64,000 bases of DNA from the NCBI RefSeq assembly GCF_000308815.1, contig NZ_BAFX01000083.1:47852-111851 (forward strand). Direction: 5' to 3'. The DNA is from Nocardia concava NBRC 100430 (GTDB lineage Bacteria > Actinomycetota > Actinomycetes > Mycobacteriales > Mycobacteriaceae). How positions within the stretch are numbered: position 1 is the first letter of the stretch; the number at the start of each line of letters is the position of its first letter. Of this stretch, positions 42,294-53,713 are shown one piece after another. The translations under genes were made by a program, and so were the position numbers. Below the pieces are notes generated by a model, which saw only the letters and a list, made by a program, of their open reading frames with translations, did no database searches and was not told the origin of the DNA.

Positions 42294-42722
42294 TCAGTCG
42301 TCGTACTGACAGAACTCGATCAGAGTGCCTTCGGGCGCGCGCAGGTGCGCGACGCGCATCCCCCACGCGGGTTGATCGACGGGCTCGGCGACGATCTGCG
42401 CGCCGCGCTCGCGCACGACCGCCGTGGCCTTGTCGACATCGGTGACGCGCAGCACGACGACCACGCCGTCGACGCCGTCGCGCGGGCGGTGCTCGGCCCC
42501 GATCGCCGCGTCCTGATAGGCGCGCGTGAACAGCGCCAGATCGCGTCCGTCGAGGCTGAAGCAGGCGTAGGGGCCGTCATCGGATTCCGGTACGTCCCCC
42601 GGCGTTTCGTGCTTGAGCGGCAGTCCCAGCACGTCGCGATAGAAGCGATAGCTGGACGCGAAATCGTCCACGAGAACCCGTGTTTGGCCGTAGGAGACGA
42701 GGCCGAGGGCGGCGTCGGACAT
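42294..42722 (-). CDS. VOC (glyoxalase/bleomycin resistance) family protein
   Basis: A 142-residue two-module VOC protein. The first module has LGLVSYGQTRVLVDDFASSY and RFYRDVLGLPLKHETPGDVP; the second has VVVLRVTDVDKATAVVRERG and ends AHLRAPEGTLIEFCQY, with a metal-type Glu in IEF. The expected first-module His ligand is not obvious, so the metal site may be incomplete. The ATG at 42722 follows AAAGGTGGG by 8-9 bp; a GTG 12 bp upstream would swallow this site. The function could be a dioxygenase, isomerase or binding protein; this cannot be decided. Confidence 0.88.
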   Translation of the reverse strand: MSDAALGLVSYGQTRVLVDDFASSYRFYRDVLGLPLKHETPGDVPESDDGPYACFSLDGRDLALFTRAYQDAAIGAEHRPRDGVDGVVVVLRVTDVDKATAVVRERGAQIVAEPVDQPAWGMRVAHLRAPEGTLIEFCQYDD

Positions 42723-42784
42723 GAGAAATCCCACCTTTCTACCGAGCGGTCTGCGTCAGACTAGCGCCCGGCGGCGGGGTGGAA

Positions 42785-43414
42785 TCAGTTGCTCTCCATG
42801 GCGATTCGCAGGCCCAGCCCGACCATGAAGGTGCCCATGGCGGCGTCGAGGGCGCGGCGGACCCGGCTGCGGGTGAACACCTTCCGCAGCATGCCCACGC
42901 CGACGGACAGCGTGATGAACCAGCACAGGTTGGCGACCGTGCACACCACGGCCAGTTCGAGGGTGCCCAGCGCGGAGGGGTGCGCGGGCAGGAACTGCGG
43001 GACCAGTGCGATGAAGAACACCGCGCACTTGGGGTTGAGCAGGTTGGTGAGCAGGCCCTGCCGGAAGGCGACCAGCACACCGCGGCGGTTCGCGGCCGCG
43101 TCCGGATCGGGCCGGTAGTCCCCGCGCCGCGCGGCCAGCAGCGCGCGAATCCCGATGAACGCCAGATAGATCGCGCCGACCAGCTTCACCACCGTGTACG
43201 CCTCGGCCGAGGCCGCCAGCAGCCCGGCCACCCCGATCGCCGTCACCAGCGCCCACACGAACACCCCGGCCGCGATCCCACTCGAACACGCGATGCCCGC
43301 GCGGCGGCCCGAGACCACCGAATTCCGCAGCACGATCAGGAAATCCGGCCCGGGTGACATGGAGCCGAGGACGATCACCCCGGCCAGCGTGAGAATTTCG
43401 GTGAGTGACAGCAC
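42785..43414 (-). CDS. LysE/RhtB-family amino-acid exporter
   Basis: A 209-residue membrane protein with six expected helices. The family signature is at the start: TLAGVIVLGSMSPGPDFLIV with the conserved GPDF, followed by LRNSVVSGRRAGIACSSGIA and LKLVGAIYLAFIGIRALL-like VVKLVGAIYLAFIGIRALLA. The FRQGLLTNLLNPKCAVFFIA motif in the middle is diagnostic. It probably exports an amino acid or homoserine lactone-like compound; the substrate is unknown. The GTG start lies 6 nt after TAGGGT on the minus strand, so it is probably leaderless. Confidence 0.93.
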   Translation of the reverse strand: MLSLTEILTLAGVIVLGSMSPGPDFLIVLRNSVVSGRRAGIACSSGIAAGVFVWALVTAIGVAGLLAASAEAYTVVKLVGAIYLAFIGIRALLAARRGDYRPDPDAAANRRGVLVAFRQGLLTNLLNPKCAVFFIALVPQFLPAHPSALGTLELAVVCTVANLCWFITLSVGVGMLRKVFTRSRVRRALDAAMGTFMVGLGLRIAMESN

Positions 43415-43420
43415 CCGGCC

Positions 43421-43426
43421 ACCCTA
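43421..43426 (-). promoter_or_regulatory. Candidate leaderless -10 box for the LysE-family gene
   Basis: TAGGGT on the minus strand, 6 nt before the GTG at 43414. Confidence 0.5.
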
Positions 43427-43466
43427 CGCGGGCGCACCGGCTCTTCGTCAGACCCGAGTTCTCGGT

Positions 43467-44321
43467 TCAGGCGGCCGGCCAGATCTCCCGCACGGCCGCG
43501 GCGGCCTCCTTGCCCTGGCGGAAGCCCGCCTCGTAGGCGGGCTGCAGGGCCGCGGTGTTGAACAGATCCGGACCGTAGGCGGCGATCGCGCCCGCGTCGG
43601 GGACGATGAAAGTCGTTGCCGCGCCGCCCAGGTCGCGGTCGGACGGGCTGTGCGGGAACAAGTGGGCCAGCGGTTCGATGATGAGGATGCGTTCGGCGCC
43701 GGCAGCGAGGTCGGCGTTGATGGGTGAGCGCATGCCGCCGTCGATGTAATGGGTGCCGTCGATCGGGATGGGCGGGAAGACGCCGGGGACCGAGGTGCTG
43801 GCGGCGAGGGCCTCGGGGAGGGTGGCCTTGCCGTCCGGGGTCCAGACCTGGAGTTCGCCGGTGGTGACACTGCAGGCGGTGATCCGGAGATCGCGGCGGG
43901 GCCAATCGGTGTGGCCGACGAAGCCGCCGATGCGGGCGATGTGGTCGGCGGGGTCGACACCGGCGGTCATTTCCAGAGCGCGGGCGCCGGCGCGGCGGCG
44001 GGCCTCGTTCGCGTCCAGGCCCGGGGTGGCCAGGATGCCCATGATCTCGCCGAAGGCGTTGGGGTCGAAGTTGATCGGTGGGGCATCCGGATTGTCCGCC
44101 GACGGGCGGCGCAGCAGCAGGCTCAGATCGACCTCGGCGGCGATCGCCGCGCCGACGACCGCGCCCGCCGAGGTGCCGACAATGCGTTCGGCCAGCGTCA
44201 GATCCACCCCCGCCTCGCGCAGGCCGATGACGACGCCCGCCATCCAGCTCAGGCCGACCGCGCCACCTCCCCCGAGGACCAGCGCATGACGAATTCCATT
44301 GGGCGGCATCGCGGCAGACAT
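43467..44321 (-). CDS. Patatin-like phospholipase family protein
   Basis: A 284-residue lipid acyl hydrolase of the patatin/RssA type. Motifs: oxyanion loop ALVLGGGGAVGLSWMAGVV, nucleophile elbow GTSAGA with the catalytic Ser, and the Asp of the dyad in YIDGGMRSPINADLAAGAER. No signal peptide, so cytosolic. The ATG lies 6 nt after TACAGT on the minus strand, so it is probably leaderless. It lies directly downstream of pyrF's end on the opposite side of a 100-bp gap and is not part of the pyrimidine operon. Substrate unknown. Confidence 0.93.
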   Translation of the reverse strand: MSAAMPPNGIRHALVLGGGGAVGLSWMAGVVIGLREAGVDLTLAERIVGTSAGAVVGAAIAAEVDLSLLLRRPSADNPDAPPINFDPNAFGEIMGILATPGLDANEARRRAGARALEMTAGVDPADHIARIGGFVGHTDWPRRDLRITACSVTTGELQVWTPDGKATLPEALAASTSVPGVFPPIPIDGTHYIDGGMRSPINADLAAGAERILIIEPLAHLFPHSPSDRDLGGAATTFIVPDAGAIAAYGPDLFNTAALQPAYEAGFRQGKEAAAAVREIWPAA

Positions 44322-44327
44322 GCTGCC

Positions 44328-44333
44328 ACTGTA
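44328..44333 (-). promoter_or_regulatory. Candidate leaderless -10 box for the patatin-like gene
   Basis: TACAGT on the minus strand, 6 nt before the ATG at 44321. Confidence 0.5.
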
Positions 44334-44422
44334 TCCGGGCAGACCGGCAAGCGGAGAAGCTTCCTCCGAAAAGCTCGCGGCACCGGACAGTGTCCGGTGC
44401 CGCGAGGCTGTCGTTCGGTGAA

Positions 44423-45243
44423 TCAGCGCTGCAGGAAGGCGAATTCGGCGGCCAGTTCGGCCACCTTCTCCTTCAGTGCGGAGACCGTCGGGCCCGCCTT
44501 GAGCACCTCGCGGGAGACGTTCGGCAGGACCGCGTCGAGATCGCTCTCGGGGACCAGTTTCCGGATGGAGTCCGCTCCCCCGCCCTGCGCGCCGACGCCG
44601 GGCATGAGGATCGGGCCGTTGAGATGGCTCAGGTTCGGCGCGGAGTCCAGGGTCGCGCCGATGACCACGCCGACGGAACCGAATTCGGGTCCGGCGTTGG
44701 CGGCGGCCGCGTCGTCGACCATGCGCTGGGCGATGGTGCGGCCGTCGGGGCCGGTGATGTTCTGCAGTTCCACCGCCTCCGGGTTGGAGGTGGCGGCCAG
44801 CACGAACACGCCGCGGTCATTGGCCTTGGCCAGCTCCAGAGCCGGTGCGAGCGCACCGAATCCGAGGTACGGCGAGACGGTGACCGCGTCGGTGCCCAGG
44901 GGCCCGTCGCCGAGCCAGGCATGGGCGTAGGCGTCCATGGTGGAGCCGATATCGCCGCGCTTGGCGTCGGCCAGCACCAGGGTGCCCGCCGACCGCAGCG
45001 CGGCAATCGTCTCCTCCAGCACCAGGATTCCGGCCGAGCCGTAGGTCTCGAAGAACGCGACCTGCGGTTTGACCAGCGCCACCCGGCCTGCGAAGGCGCG
45101 CACGCAGACGTCGGCGAACTTCGCCACGCCCGCGGCGTCCTCGCTGAAGCCCCAGGCCCGCAGCAACGGCGGATGCGGGTCGATGCCCACGCACAGCGGG
45201 CCGTGCTCACGCATCGACTCCTTCAGCCGCACACCGAAGCTGG

Positions 45244-45247
<4 letters not shown>
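44423..45247 (-). CDS. pyrF: Orotidine-5'-phosphate decarboxylase
   Basis: Last step of UMP synthesis. The 274-residue protein is of the longer type-2 group found in actinobacteria. It begins FGVRLKESMREHGPLCVGID and has the catalytic LVLADAKRGDIGSTMDAYA with the Asp-Lys-x-x-Asp pattern, then DAVTVSPYLGFGALAPALEL and the C-terminal phosphate loop ILMPGVGAQGGGAD. The ATG overlaps the carB stop as ATGA, so it is translationally coupled to carB. It is the last gene of the pyr operon. Confidence 0.97.
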
Positions 45248-48548
<3,301 letters not shown>

Positions 48549-48549
<1 letters not shown>

Positions 48550-49667
48550 CAGGCTCCTTCCATCAGCATGGCAAAGCGGTCGAACAGGTAGGCGGCGTCG
48601 TGGGGGCCCGCCGCGGCCTCGGGGTGGTACTGCACGGAGAAGGCGCGGCCGCTCACCAGCTGCACGCCCTCGACGACTCCGTCGTTGGCGCAGACGTGGG
48701 AGACCTCGGCCTTGCCGAAGGGGGTGTCGAACACCTCGCCGCGCTCGCCCTCGAGGGCGAAGCCGTGGTTCTGGGCGGTGATCGAGATGCGGCCCGAATG
48801 ATGTTCGACGACCGGCACGTTGATGCCGCGGTGGCCGAACTTCATCTTGTAGGTGTTGCGCCCGAAGGCGCGGCCCAGGATCTGGTTGCCGAAGCAGATG
48901 CCGAACAGCGGGATGTCCTCGCCCAGCACCTGCTGGGTCAGGGCCACCATGGCGTCCTGGGTGGCCGGGTCGCCCGGGCCGTTCGACAGGAACACACCGT
49001 TGGGGTTGAGTTCCTTGATCTGGTCGAAGGTCACGTTGGACGGGACCACGTGCACCCGCATGCCGCGCTGGGCGAACATGCGCGGGGTGTTGGACTTGAT
49101 GCCCAGGTCGACCGCGACCACGGTGAAGCGGTGCTCGCCGACCGGGTCGATGGTGTACATCTCGTCGGTGGAGACCTCACCGGCCAGGTCCGCGCCCAGC
49201 ATGGAGGGCTGGCCGTTGACCCGGGCGAGCATCTCCTCGTAGTCGGCCAGGGACTCGCCGGAGAAGATGCCGGCCTTCATGGAACCGCGAGTGCGCAAGT
49301 GCCGCACCAGGGCCCGGGTATCGATGCCCGAGATGCCGACCACGTTCTGGTTCTCCAGCTCGGCCTGCAGGGTGCGGTTCGAGCGCCAGTTGGAGGCGCG
49401 GCGCGCGGGGTCGCGCACGGCGTAACCGGCGACCCAGATCTTGCCGGACTCGTCATCCTCGTCGTTCCAGCCGGTATTGCCGATCTGGGGCGCGGTGGCC
49501 ACCACGATCTGGCGGTCGTAGCTGGGGTCGGTCAGGGTCTCCTGGTACCCGGTCATGGCGGTGCAGAACACCGCCTCACCCAAAGTCTGTCCGACGGCGC
49601 CGAAGGTCGTCCCGCGGAACACGCGGCCGTCCTCGAGCACCATCACTGCGGTATCGCCGCTGCTCAT
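48549..49667 (-). CDS. carA: Carbamoyl-phosphate synthase small subunit (glutaminase)
   Basis: Supplies ammonia from glutamine to CarB. The 372-residue protein has the N-terminal CarA-specific domain (MVLEDGRVFRGTTFGAVGQT, FCTAMTGYQETLTDPSYDRQ) and the C-terminal class I glutaminase domain: GVFLSNGPGDP, IPLFGICFGNQILGRAFG with the nucleophilic Cys, and FSVQYHPEAAAGPHD with the catalytic His and Glu. The ATG at 49667 has GGGAG upstream and overlaps the stop of the preceding gene as ATGA, which settles the start; an ATG 12 codons upstream is less likely. Confidence 0.97.
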
Positions 49668-50164
49668 GCCTCGTCTCCCGTCTTCGTAGCTGCTCCGGTC
49701 CATGCTGGGTAAACGTCCTTGTCATCGCCGCGGAAACCGGTATCCACCTCGGTCCCGGTCGGCAATGTCCAGCGAATCACCAGCACACCGTCTTCGGTCA
49801 TAACTTTGCCCGCGTGCCCGCGCTCGGCGCGCACCGCGGTGATGGATTCCTGGGGAATCCAGATCGTCGCCGCGCCATCCCGTTCCAGCAGGATGCCGCG
49901 CTCGAATCGAGTGAGTTCCGCCGTGGCGCGGAAACCCAGGTCGCCCACCGTGATTCGCTGAATCCAACTGGGGGCGAGGGTGCTGCCGAGGTAGAGCCCC
50001 GTGGTGGGCTCCAGCAGCTGCGCGCCGCAGTCGGCCGGAATCGGCGGCAACTCGCCGATCGCGTTCGCCTGCTTCTTGGCCCTACCGGTCCAGGCCCAGT
50101 ACATGAGCCCCAGGCATCCGGCGAACAGCGCCAGCAACACCACCACTTGCAGCGTGCGCTCCAT
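49664..50164 (-). CDS. Membrane-anchored conserved protein of the pyr operon (Rv1382-like)
   Basis: A 166-residue protein with one N-terminal membrane helix (VVVLLALFAGCLGLMYWAW) and a mostly beta cytoplasmic domain of about 130 residues containing LYLGSTLAPSWIQRITVGDL, GILLERDGAATIWIPQESIT and a TGTEVDTGF strand, similar in layout to PH-like domains. It has a strong GGAGG site and lies between pyrC and carA, with its stop overlapping carA. The same place is held by Rv1382 in M. tuberculosis. Function unknown; its conserved position inside an enzyme operon suggests a link to pyrimidine synthesis or to membrane attachment of it. Confidence 0.88.
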   Translation of the reverse strand: MERTLQVVVLLALFAGCLGLMYWAWTGRAKKQANAIGELPPIPADCGAQLLEPTTGLYLGSTLAPSWIQRITVGDLGFRATAELTRFERGILLERDGAATIWIPQESITAVRAERGHAGKVMTEDGVLVIRWTLPTGTEVDTGFRGDDKDVYPAWTGAATKTGDEA

Positions 50165-50193
50165 TACGGTCCTCCTCGGTTCCCCACCCGCCG

Positions 50194-51486
50194 CTAACCG
50201 GCGACGATCTTGCCGTCCCGGACGGTGGCCCGGCCGCGCAGGAAGGTGGCGGTCACCTTCGCGGGCAGGGTCATCGCCTGGTACGGCGTGTTGCGGGCGA
50301 TCGACGCCAATTCCTTGGCCTCGACCGTCCATTCGGCGGCCGGGTCGATCAGCGCCAGGTTGGCGGGTTCGCCGACCGCGAGGGGTCGGCCCTGATCGTC
50401 CAGGCCCACGATCCGGGCCGGGTTCTCGCTCATGACCTTGGCGACGCCGCGCCAGTCGAGCAGGCCCGGCTCGACCATGGTCTCCACGATGATCGACAGC
50501 GCGGTCTCCAGGCCGAGCATGCCGGGACGGGCGGCCGCGAATTCGCAGCACTTGTCCTGGTCGGCGTGCGGGGCGTGGTCGGTGGCCACACAGTCGATGA
50601 CGCCCTCGGCCAGAGCCTGGCGCAGCGCGGCCACGTCGGAGGATTCGCGCAGCGGCGGGTTCACCCGGTTGACCGCGTCGTAGGTCTCGAGGCGCGAGTC
50701 GTCGAGCAGCAGGTGGTGCGGGGTGACCTCGGCGGTGATCGAAATGCCCTGGGCCTTGGCCCATTTCAGCAGTTCGACGGTGCCCGCGGTGGAGGCATGG
50801 CAGATGTGCACGCGGGCGCCGGCGTCGCGGGCCAGCAGCGCGTCGCGGGCCACGATGGACTCCTCGGCGGCGCGCGGCCACCCGGCCAGGCCCAGGCGCG
50901 AGGCGGTCGGACCCTCGTGCGCGACAGCGCCCTTGGTCAGCCGCGGCTCCTCCGCGTGCTGGGCGATGAGCACGCCGAGCGAGTTCGCGTACTCCAGCGC
51001 GCGGCGCATGATCAGCGGGTCGTAGACGCACATGCCGTCATCGGAGAACATGCGCACCTGGCCGAGACCGGTTGCCATGGTGCCCATTTCGGCGAGCTGC
51101 TTGCCCTCGAGGCCCACGGTGACCGCGCCGACCGGGTACACGTCGACCAGGCCGACCTCCTGGCCGCGCTTCCACACGTGGTCGGTGATGACCGCGTTGT
51201 CGGCGACCGGGCTGGTGTTGGCCATGGCGAACACGCCGGTGTAGCCGCCCAGAGCCGCTGCGGCGGAACCGGTTTCGATGGTCTCGGTGTCCTCGCGGCC
51301 CGGCTCGCGCAGGTGAGTGTGCAGGTCGATGAAGCCCGGCAGCAGGAATTGGCCGGTGCCGTCGACGATTTCGGCGTCGTCGGCCTGCAGGCCCGCGCCG
51401 ATCTCGCGGATCTCGCCATCGGCGAGCAGCACGTCGACGGGGTCGCCTTCGCCGTACAGACGGACATTCTTGATCAGGACGCTCAT
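50194..51486 (-). CDS. pyrC: Dihydroorotase
   Basis: Zinc amidohydrolase closing carbamoyl aspartate to dihydroorotate. The 430-residue protein is of the class I (metal-rich) type. Motifs: FIDLHTHLREPGREDTETI with the first metal His residues, GGYTGVFAMANTSP, then HICHASTAGTVELL and the Asp in CVATDHAPHADQDKC. It begins MSVLIKNVRLYGEGDP. It lies 70 bp downstream of pyrB in the operon pyrR-pyrB-pyrC-membrane protein-carA-carB-pyrF. Confidence 0.97.
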   Translation of the reverse strand: MSVLIKNVRLYGEGDPVDVLLADGEIREIGAGLQADDAEIVDGTGQFLLPGFIDLHTHLREPGREDTETIETGSAAAALGGYTGVFAMANTSPVADNAVITDHVWKRGQEVGLVDVYPVGAVTVGLEGKQLAEMGTMATGLGQVRMFSDDGMCVYDPLIMRRALEYANSLGVLIAQHAEEPRLTKGAVAHEGPTASRLGLAGWPRAAEESIVARDALLARDAGARVHICHASTAGTVELLKWAKAQGISITAEVTPHHLLLDDSRLETYDAVNRVNPPLRESSDVAALRQALAEGVIDCVATDHAPHADQDKCCEFAAARPGMLGLETALSIIVETMVEPGLLDWRGVAKVMSENPARIVGLDDQGRPLAVGEPANLALIDPAAEWTVEAKELASIARNTPYQAMTLPAKVTATFLRGRATVRDGKIVAG

Positions 51487-51556
51487 GCTGTCTCCTCTCC
51501 GCGCGCTCGGGGCCCCTCCGTGGTTACGCAGGCTGCCGCCTCCGGGCCTGACCCGA

Positions 51557-52522
51557 TCACGCGACCACCTCGTCGGTTCCGACCAGCAGGCGGAACAGCA
51601 CCGCCATGCGCATATGAACCCCGTTGTTGACCTGCTGCAGCACGGCCGCCTGCGGGGAATCCGCGACCGTGTAGCCGATTTCCATGCCGCGCAGCATCGG
51701 ACCCGGGTGCAGGACCACCGCGTTCTCGTCGAGCATCTTCATGCGGCGCTCGTTGAGCCCGTAGCGGATCGAGTACTCGCGCGCCGACGGGAAGAAGCCG
51801 CCGTTCATGCGCTCGGCCTGCACGCGCAGCATCATGACCGCGTCCGCGCCCGGCAGCTCGGCGTCCAGGGAATCGGAGATCCGCACCGGCCAGGCCTCGA
51901 CGCCGACCGGCAGCAGGGTTCGCGGCGCGACCAGGACCACTTCGGCGCCAAGGGTTTTGAGCAGGAACGCATTCGAGCGCGCCACCCGGCTGTGCAGGAT
52001 GTCGCCGACCAGCACGACCCGCTTGCCCTCCAGGTCGCCGAGGCGCTGACGCAGGGTCAGCGCGTCCAGCAGCGCCTGGGTGGGGTGCTCGTGCATGCCG
52101 TCACCGGCATTGATGATCGCGGGTCCGGGACCGGCGTAACCGCTTGCGGCCTCGTCCATTTCGGCGAACCAGCGCGCGATCTGATGGGCGGCGCCCGAGG
52201 CCGGGTGCCGCACGATGAGCGCGTCCGCGCCCGCCGCGTGCAGGGTCAGCGCGGTGTCGCGCAGCGACTCGCCCTTGGATACAGAGGAACTCGACGCGCT
52301 CACATTGATGACGTCGGCGCTCATCCACTTGCCCGCCACCTCGAAGGAGACGCGGGTGCGGGTGGAGTTCTCGAAGAACACGGTCATGACCGTGCGTCCG
52401 CGCAGCGTCGGCAGCTTCTTGACCTCGCGGCCCAGCAGCGCCTGCTCGAAGCGCTCGGCCTCGTCCAGCAAACCGGTGGCGGCCTCGCGGTCCAGGTCGG
52501 TGACCGACAGCAGATGCTTCAC
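51557..52522 (-). CDS. pyrB: Aspartate carbamoyltransferase catalytic subunit
   Basis: Condenses carbamoyl phosphate and aspartate; the committed step of pyrimidine synthesis. The 321-residue protein shows the carbamoyl-phosphate signature FFENSTRTRVSFEVAGKWM, the loop SSSSVSKGESLRDTALTLHA, then VIVRHPASGAAHQ-type HxxSGA (here IVRHPASGAAHQIARW), the INAGDGMHEHPTQALLD motif and VLHPGPMLRGMEI. No regulatory pyrI gene is present, as usual in actinobacteria. Its ATG overlaps the pyrR stop by 4 bp. Confidence 0.97.
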   Translation of the reverse strand: MKHLLSVTDLDREAATGLLDEAERFEQALLGREVKKLPTLRGRTVMTVFFENSTRTRVSFEVAGKWMSADVINVSASSSSVSKGESLRDTALTLHAAGADALIVRHPASGAAHQIARWFAEMDEAASGYAGPGPAIINAGDGMHEHPTQALLDALTLRQRLGDLEGKRVVLVGDILHSRVARSNAFLLKTLGAEVVLVAPRTLLPVGVEAWPVRISDSLDAELPGADAVMMLRVQAERMNGGFFPSAREYSIRYGLNERRMKMLDENAVVLHPGPMLRGMEIGYTVADSPQAAVLQQVNNGVHMRMAVLFRLLVGTDEVVA

Positions 52523-53154
52523 TTGTCACTCTCCTGACGCAGGTACACGCCGTCGCGGCCGTCGTGCTCGCGCAGCAGTACCGAGATGTCCTCGGTGCGG
52601 GCGGTGGGAACGTTCTTGCCGACATAGTCGGCGCGGATGGGGAGTTCGCGATGGCCGCGATCGATGAGCACGGCGAGCTGCACCGCGCGCGGGCGGCCCA
52701 GATCGCGCAGCCCGTCCAGTGCCGAGCGGACGGTGCGGCCGGAGAACAGGACATCGTCGACCAGCACCACCAGCGCGTCCTCGATCCCGCCCTCGGGCAC
52801 CGAGGTGCGCTCGAGCGGACGATGCGGCTTGGAGCGCAGATCGTCGCGGTAGAGGGTGATGTCCAGGGAGCCGATCGCGGGGCGCACGCCGGAGAATTCC
52901 TCGATCCGGCCCGCCAGGCGATGGGCGAGAGTGGTTCCGCGGGTGGGGATTCCGATCAGCACCACGCGGGCAACGGCCGGGTCACCGGAGTCCAGGGCCG
53001 TCTTCTCGATGATCTGGTGCGCCATACGCGCGATCGTCCGGCCGACATCCGAATCGGAAAGCAGCTCGCGTCCGGTCTCGACCCGGTCCGGGTCGTGCCG
53101 CTGCGAGAACTCACCAGCGCCCGACTTGGCCGCCCGGTCTTCGGGCACAGCCAT
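52519..53154 (-). CDS. pyrR: Bifunctional pyr operon regulatory protein / uracil phosphoribosyltransferase
   Basis: RNA-binding regulator that senses UMP and binds pyr mRNA; it also has uracil phosphoribosyltransferase activity. The 211-residue protein has the PRPP loop ALVVLVDDVLFSGRTVRSAL, and GIPTRGTTLAHRLAGRI, LDITLYRDDLR and RELPIRADYVGKNVPTAR, all typical. The N-terminus is about 25 residues longer than in Bacillus, as in mycobacteria. The ATG follows AAGGAGG by 5 bp; directly upstream of this site lies an RNA motif matching the PyrR-binding consensus (53170-53185). It heads the pyr operon, and in mycobacteria it represses translation rather than causing attenuation. Confidence 0.96.
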   Translation of the reverse strand: MAVPEDRAAKSGAGEFSQRHDPDRVETGRELLSDSDVGRTIARMAHQIIEKTALDSGDPAVARVVLIGIPTRGTTLAHRLAGRIEEFSGVRPAIGSLDITLYRDDLRSKPHRPLERTSVPEGGIEDALVVLVDDVLFSGRTVRSALDGLRDLGRPRAVQLAVLIDRGHRELPIRADYVGKNVPTARTEDISVLLREHDGRDGVYLRQESDK

Positions 53155-53169
53155 GCCGACCTCCTTCCC

Positions 53170-53185
53170 CGCCTCACGGGACGGT
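53170..53185 (-). promoter_or_regulatory. Candidate PyrR-binding loop in the pyr operon leader
   Basis: The leader RNA reads UCCCGUGAGGC (53171-53181, minus strand), matching the known PyrR-binding core UCCnGnGAGGY, flanked by a short ACCG/CGGG stem. It ends a few bases before the pyrR Shine-Dalgarno AAGGAGG, which fits translational repression by PyrR-UMP. Confidence 0.75.
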
Positions 53186-53409
53186 CCGTTAAAGGATGTC
53201 TTTCGAGCGGCAACCCTACCAGCGCGCCGACCGGCCCCCGACCCCGCACCCCCTCCGCAACCCAGCCCGATGCGCGACCGTCCCACCGCCCCCGACCTGC
53301 CGGAACCCGCCGCACCCCGATTCACCAGCAAGTCCACAGCAATACGGCCTCGCGGCCGCTGTGGCACGGTTCACGCCACAGCGGCCGCGCGCACCTGTCG
53401 CCGCGCCGG

Positions 53410-53640
53410 TCAGGGCAGGCAACCGTGCTGACGCAGCTGAGCCGCCAGCCCGTCGGAAATCGTCACCGAGCTCCCGGGCTCGACGGCGTTGAGCCCGGAG
53501 ACGTCGATATCGGCTCGTGCCGCACAGCCCAGTAGGTCGGCGGTCACCGTGATGGTTTGGTCGGCGTGCGCGGCACCGGCTCCGGCCGTCAGTACACCTA
53601 CCAGGATCGCGGCCGCGGCACCCGTCTTGGCGAATCGCAT
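53410..53640 (-). CDS. Small secreted protein of unknown function
   Basis: A 76-residue precursor: signal peptide RFAKTGAAAAILVGVLTAGA with cleavage expected after AHA, then a mature part of about 50 residues (DQTITVTADLLGCAARADID...) with two Cys, one near the C-terminus. A strong AAAGGAGGAG site lies 7 bp before the ATG at 53640. A longer frame upstream has no signal. It is monocistronic between pyrR and the ROK gene. No family recognised. Confidence 0.8.
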   Translation of the reverse strand: MRFAKTGAAAAILVGVLTAGAGAAHADQTITVTADLLGCAARADIDVSGLNAVEPGSSVTISDGLAAQLRQHGCLP

Positions 53641-53713
53641 GAGATCTCCTCCTTTGAATCGCAGTGATGTGGCATCGCCAGCAGTTCCCGAATTGCCGAA
53701 AAATAACCAAACG

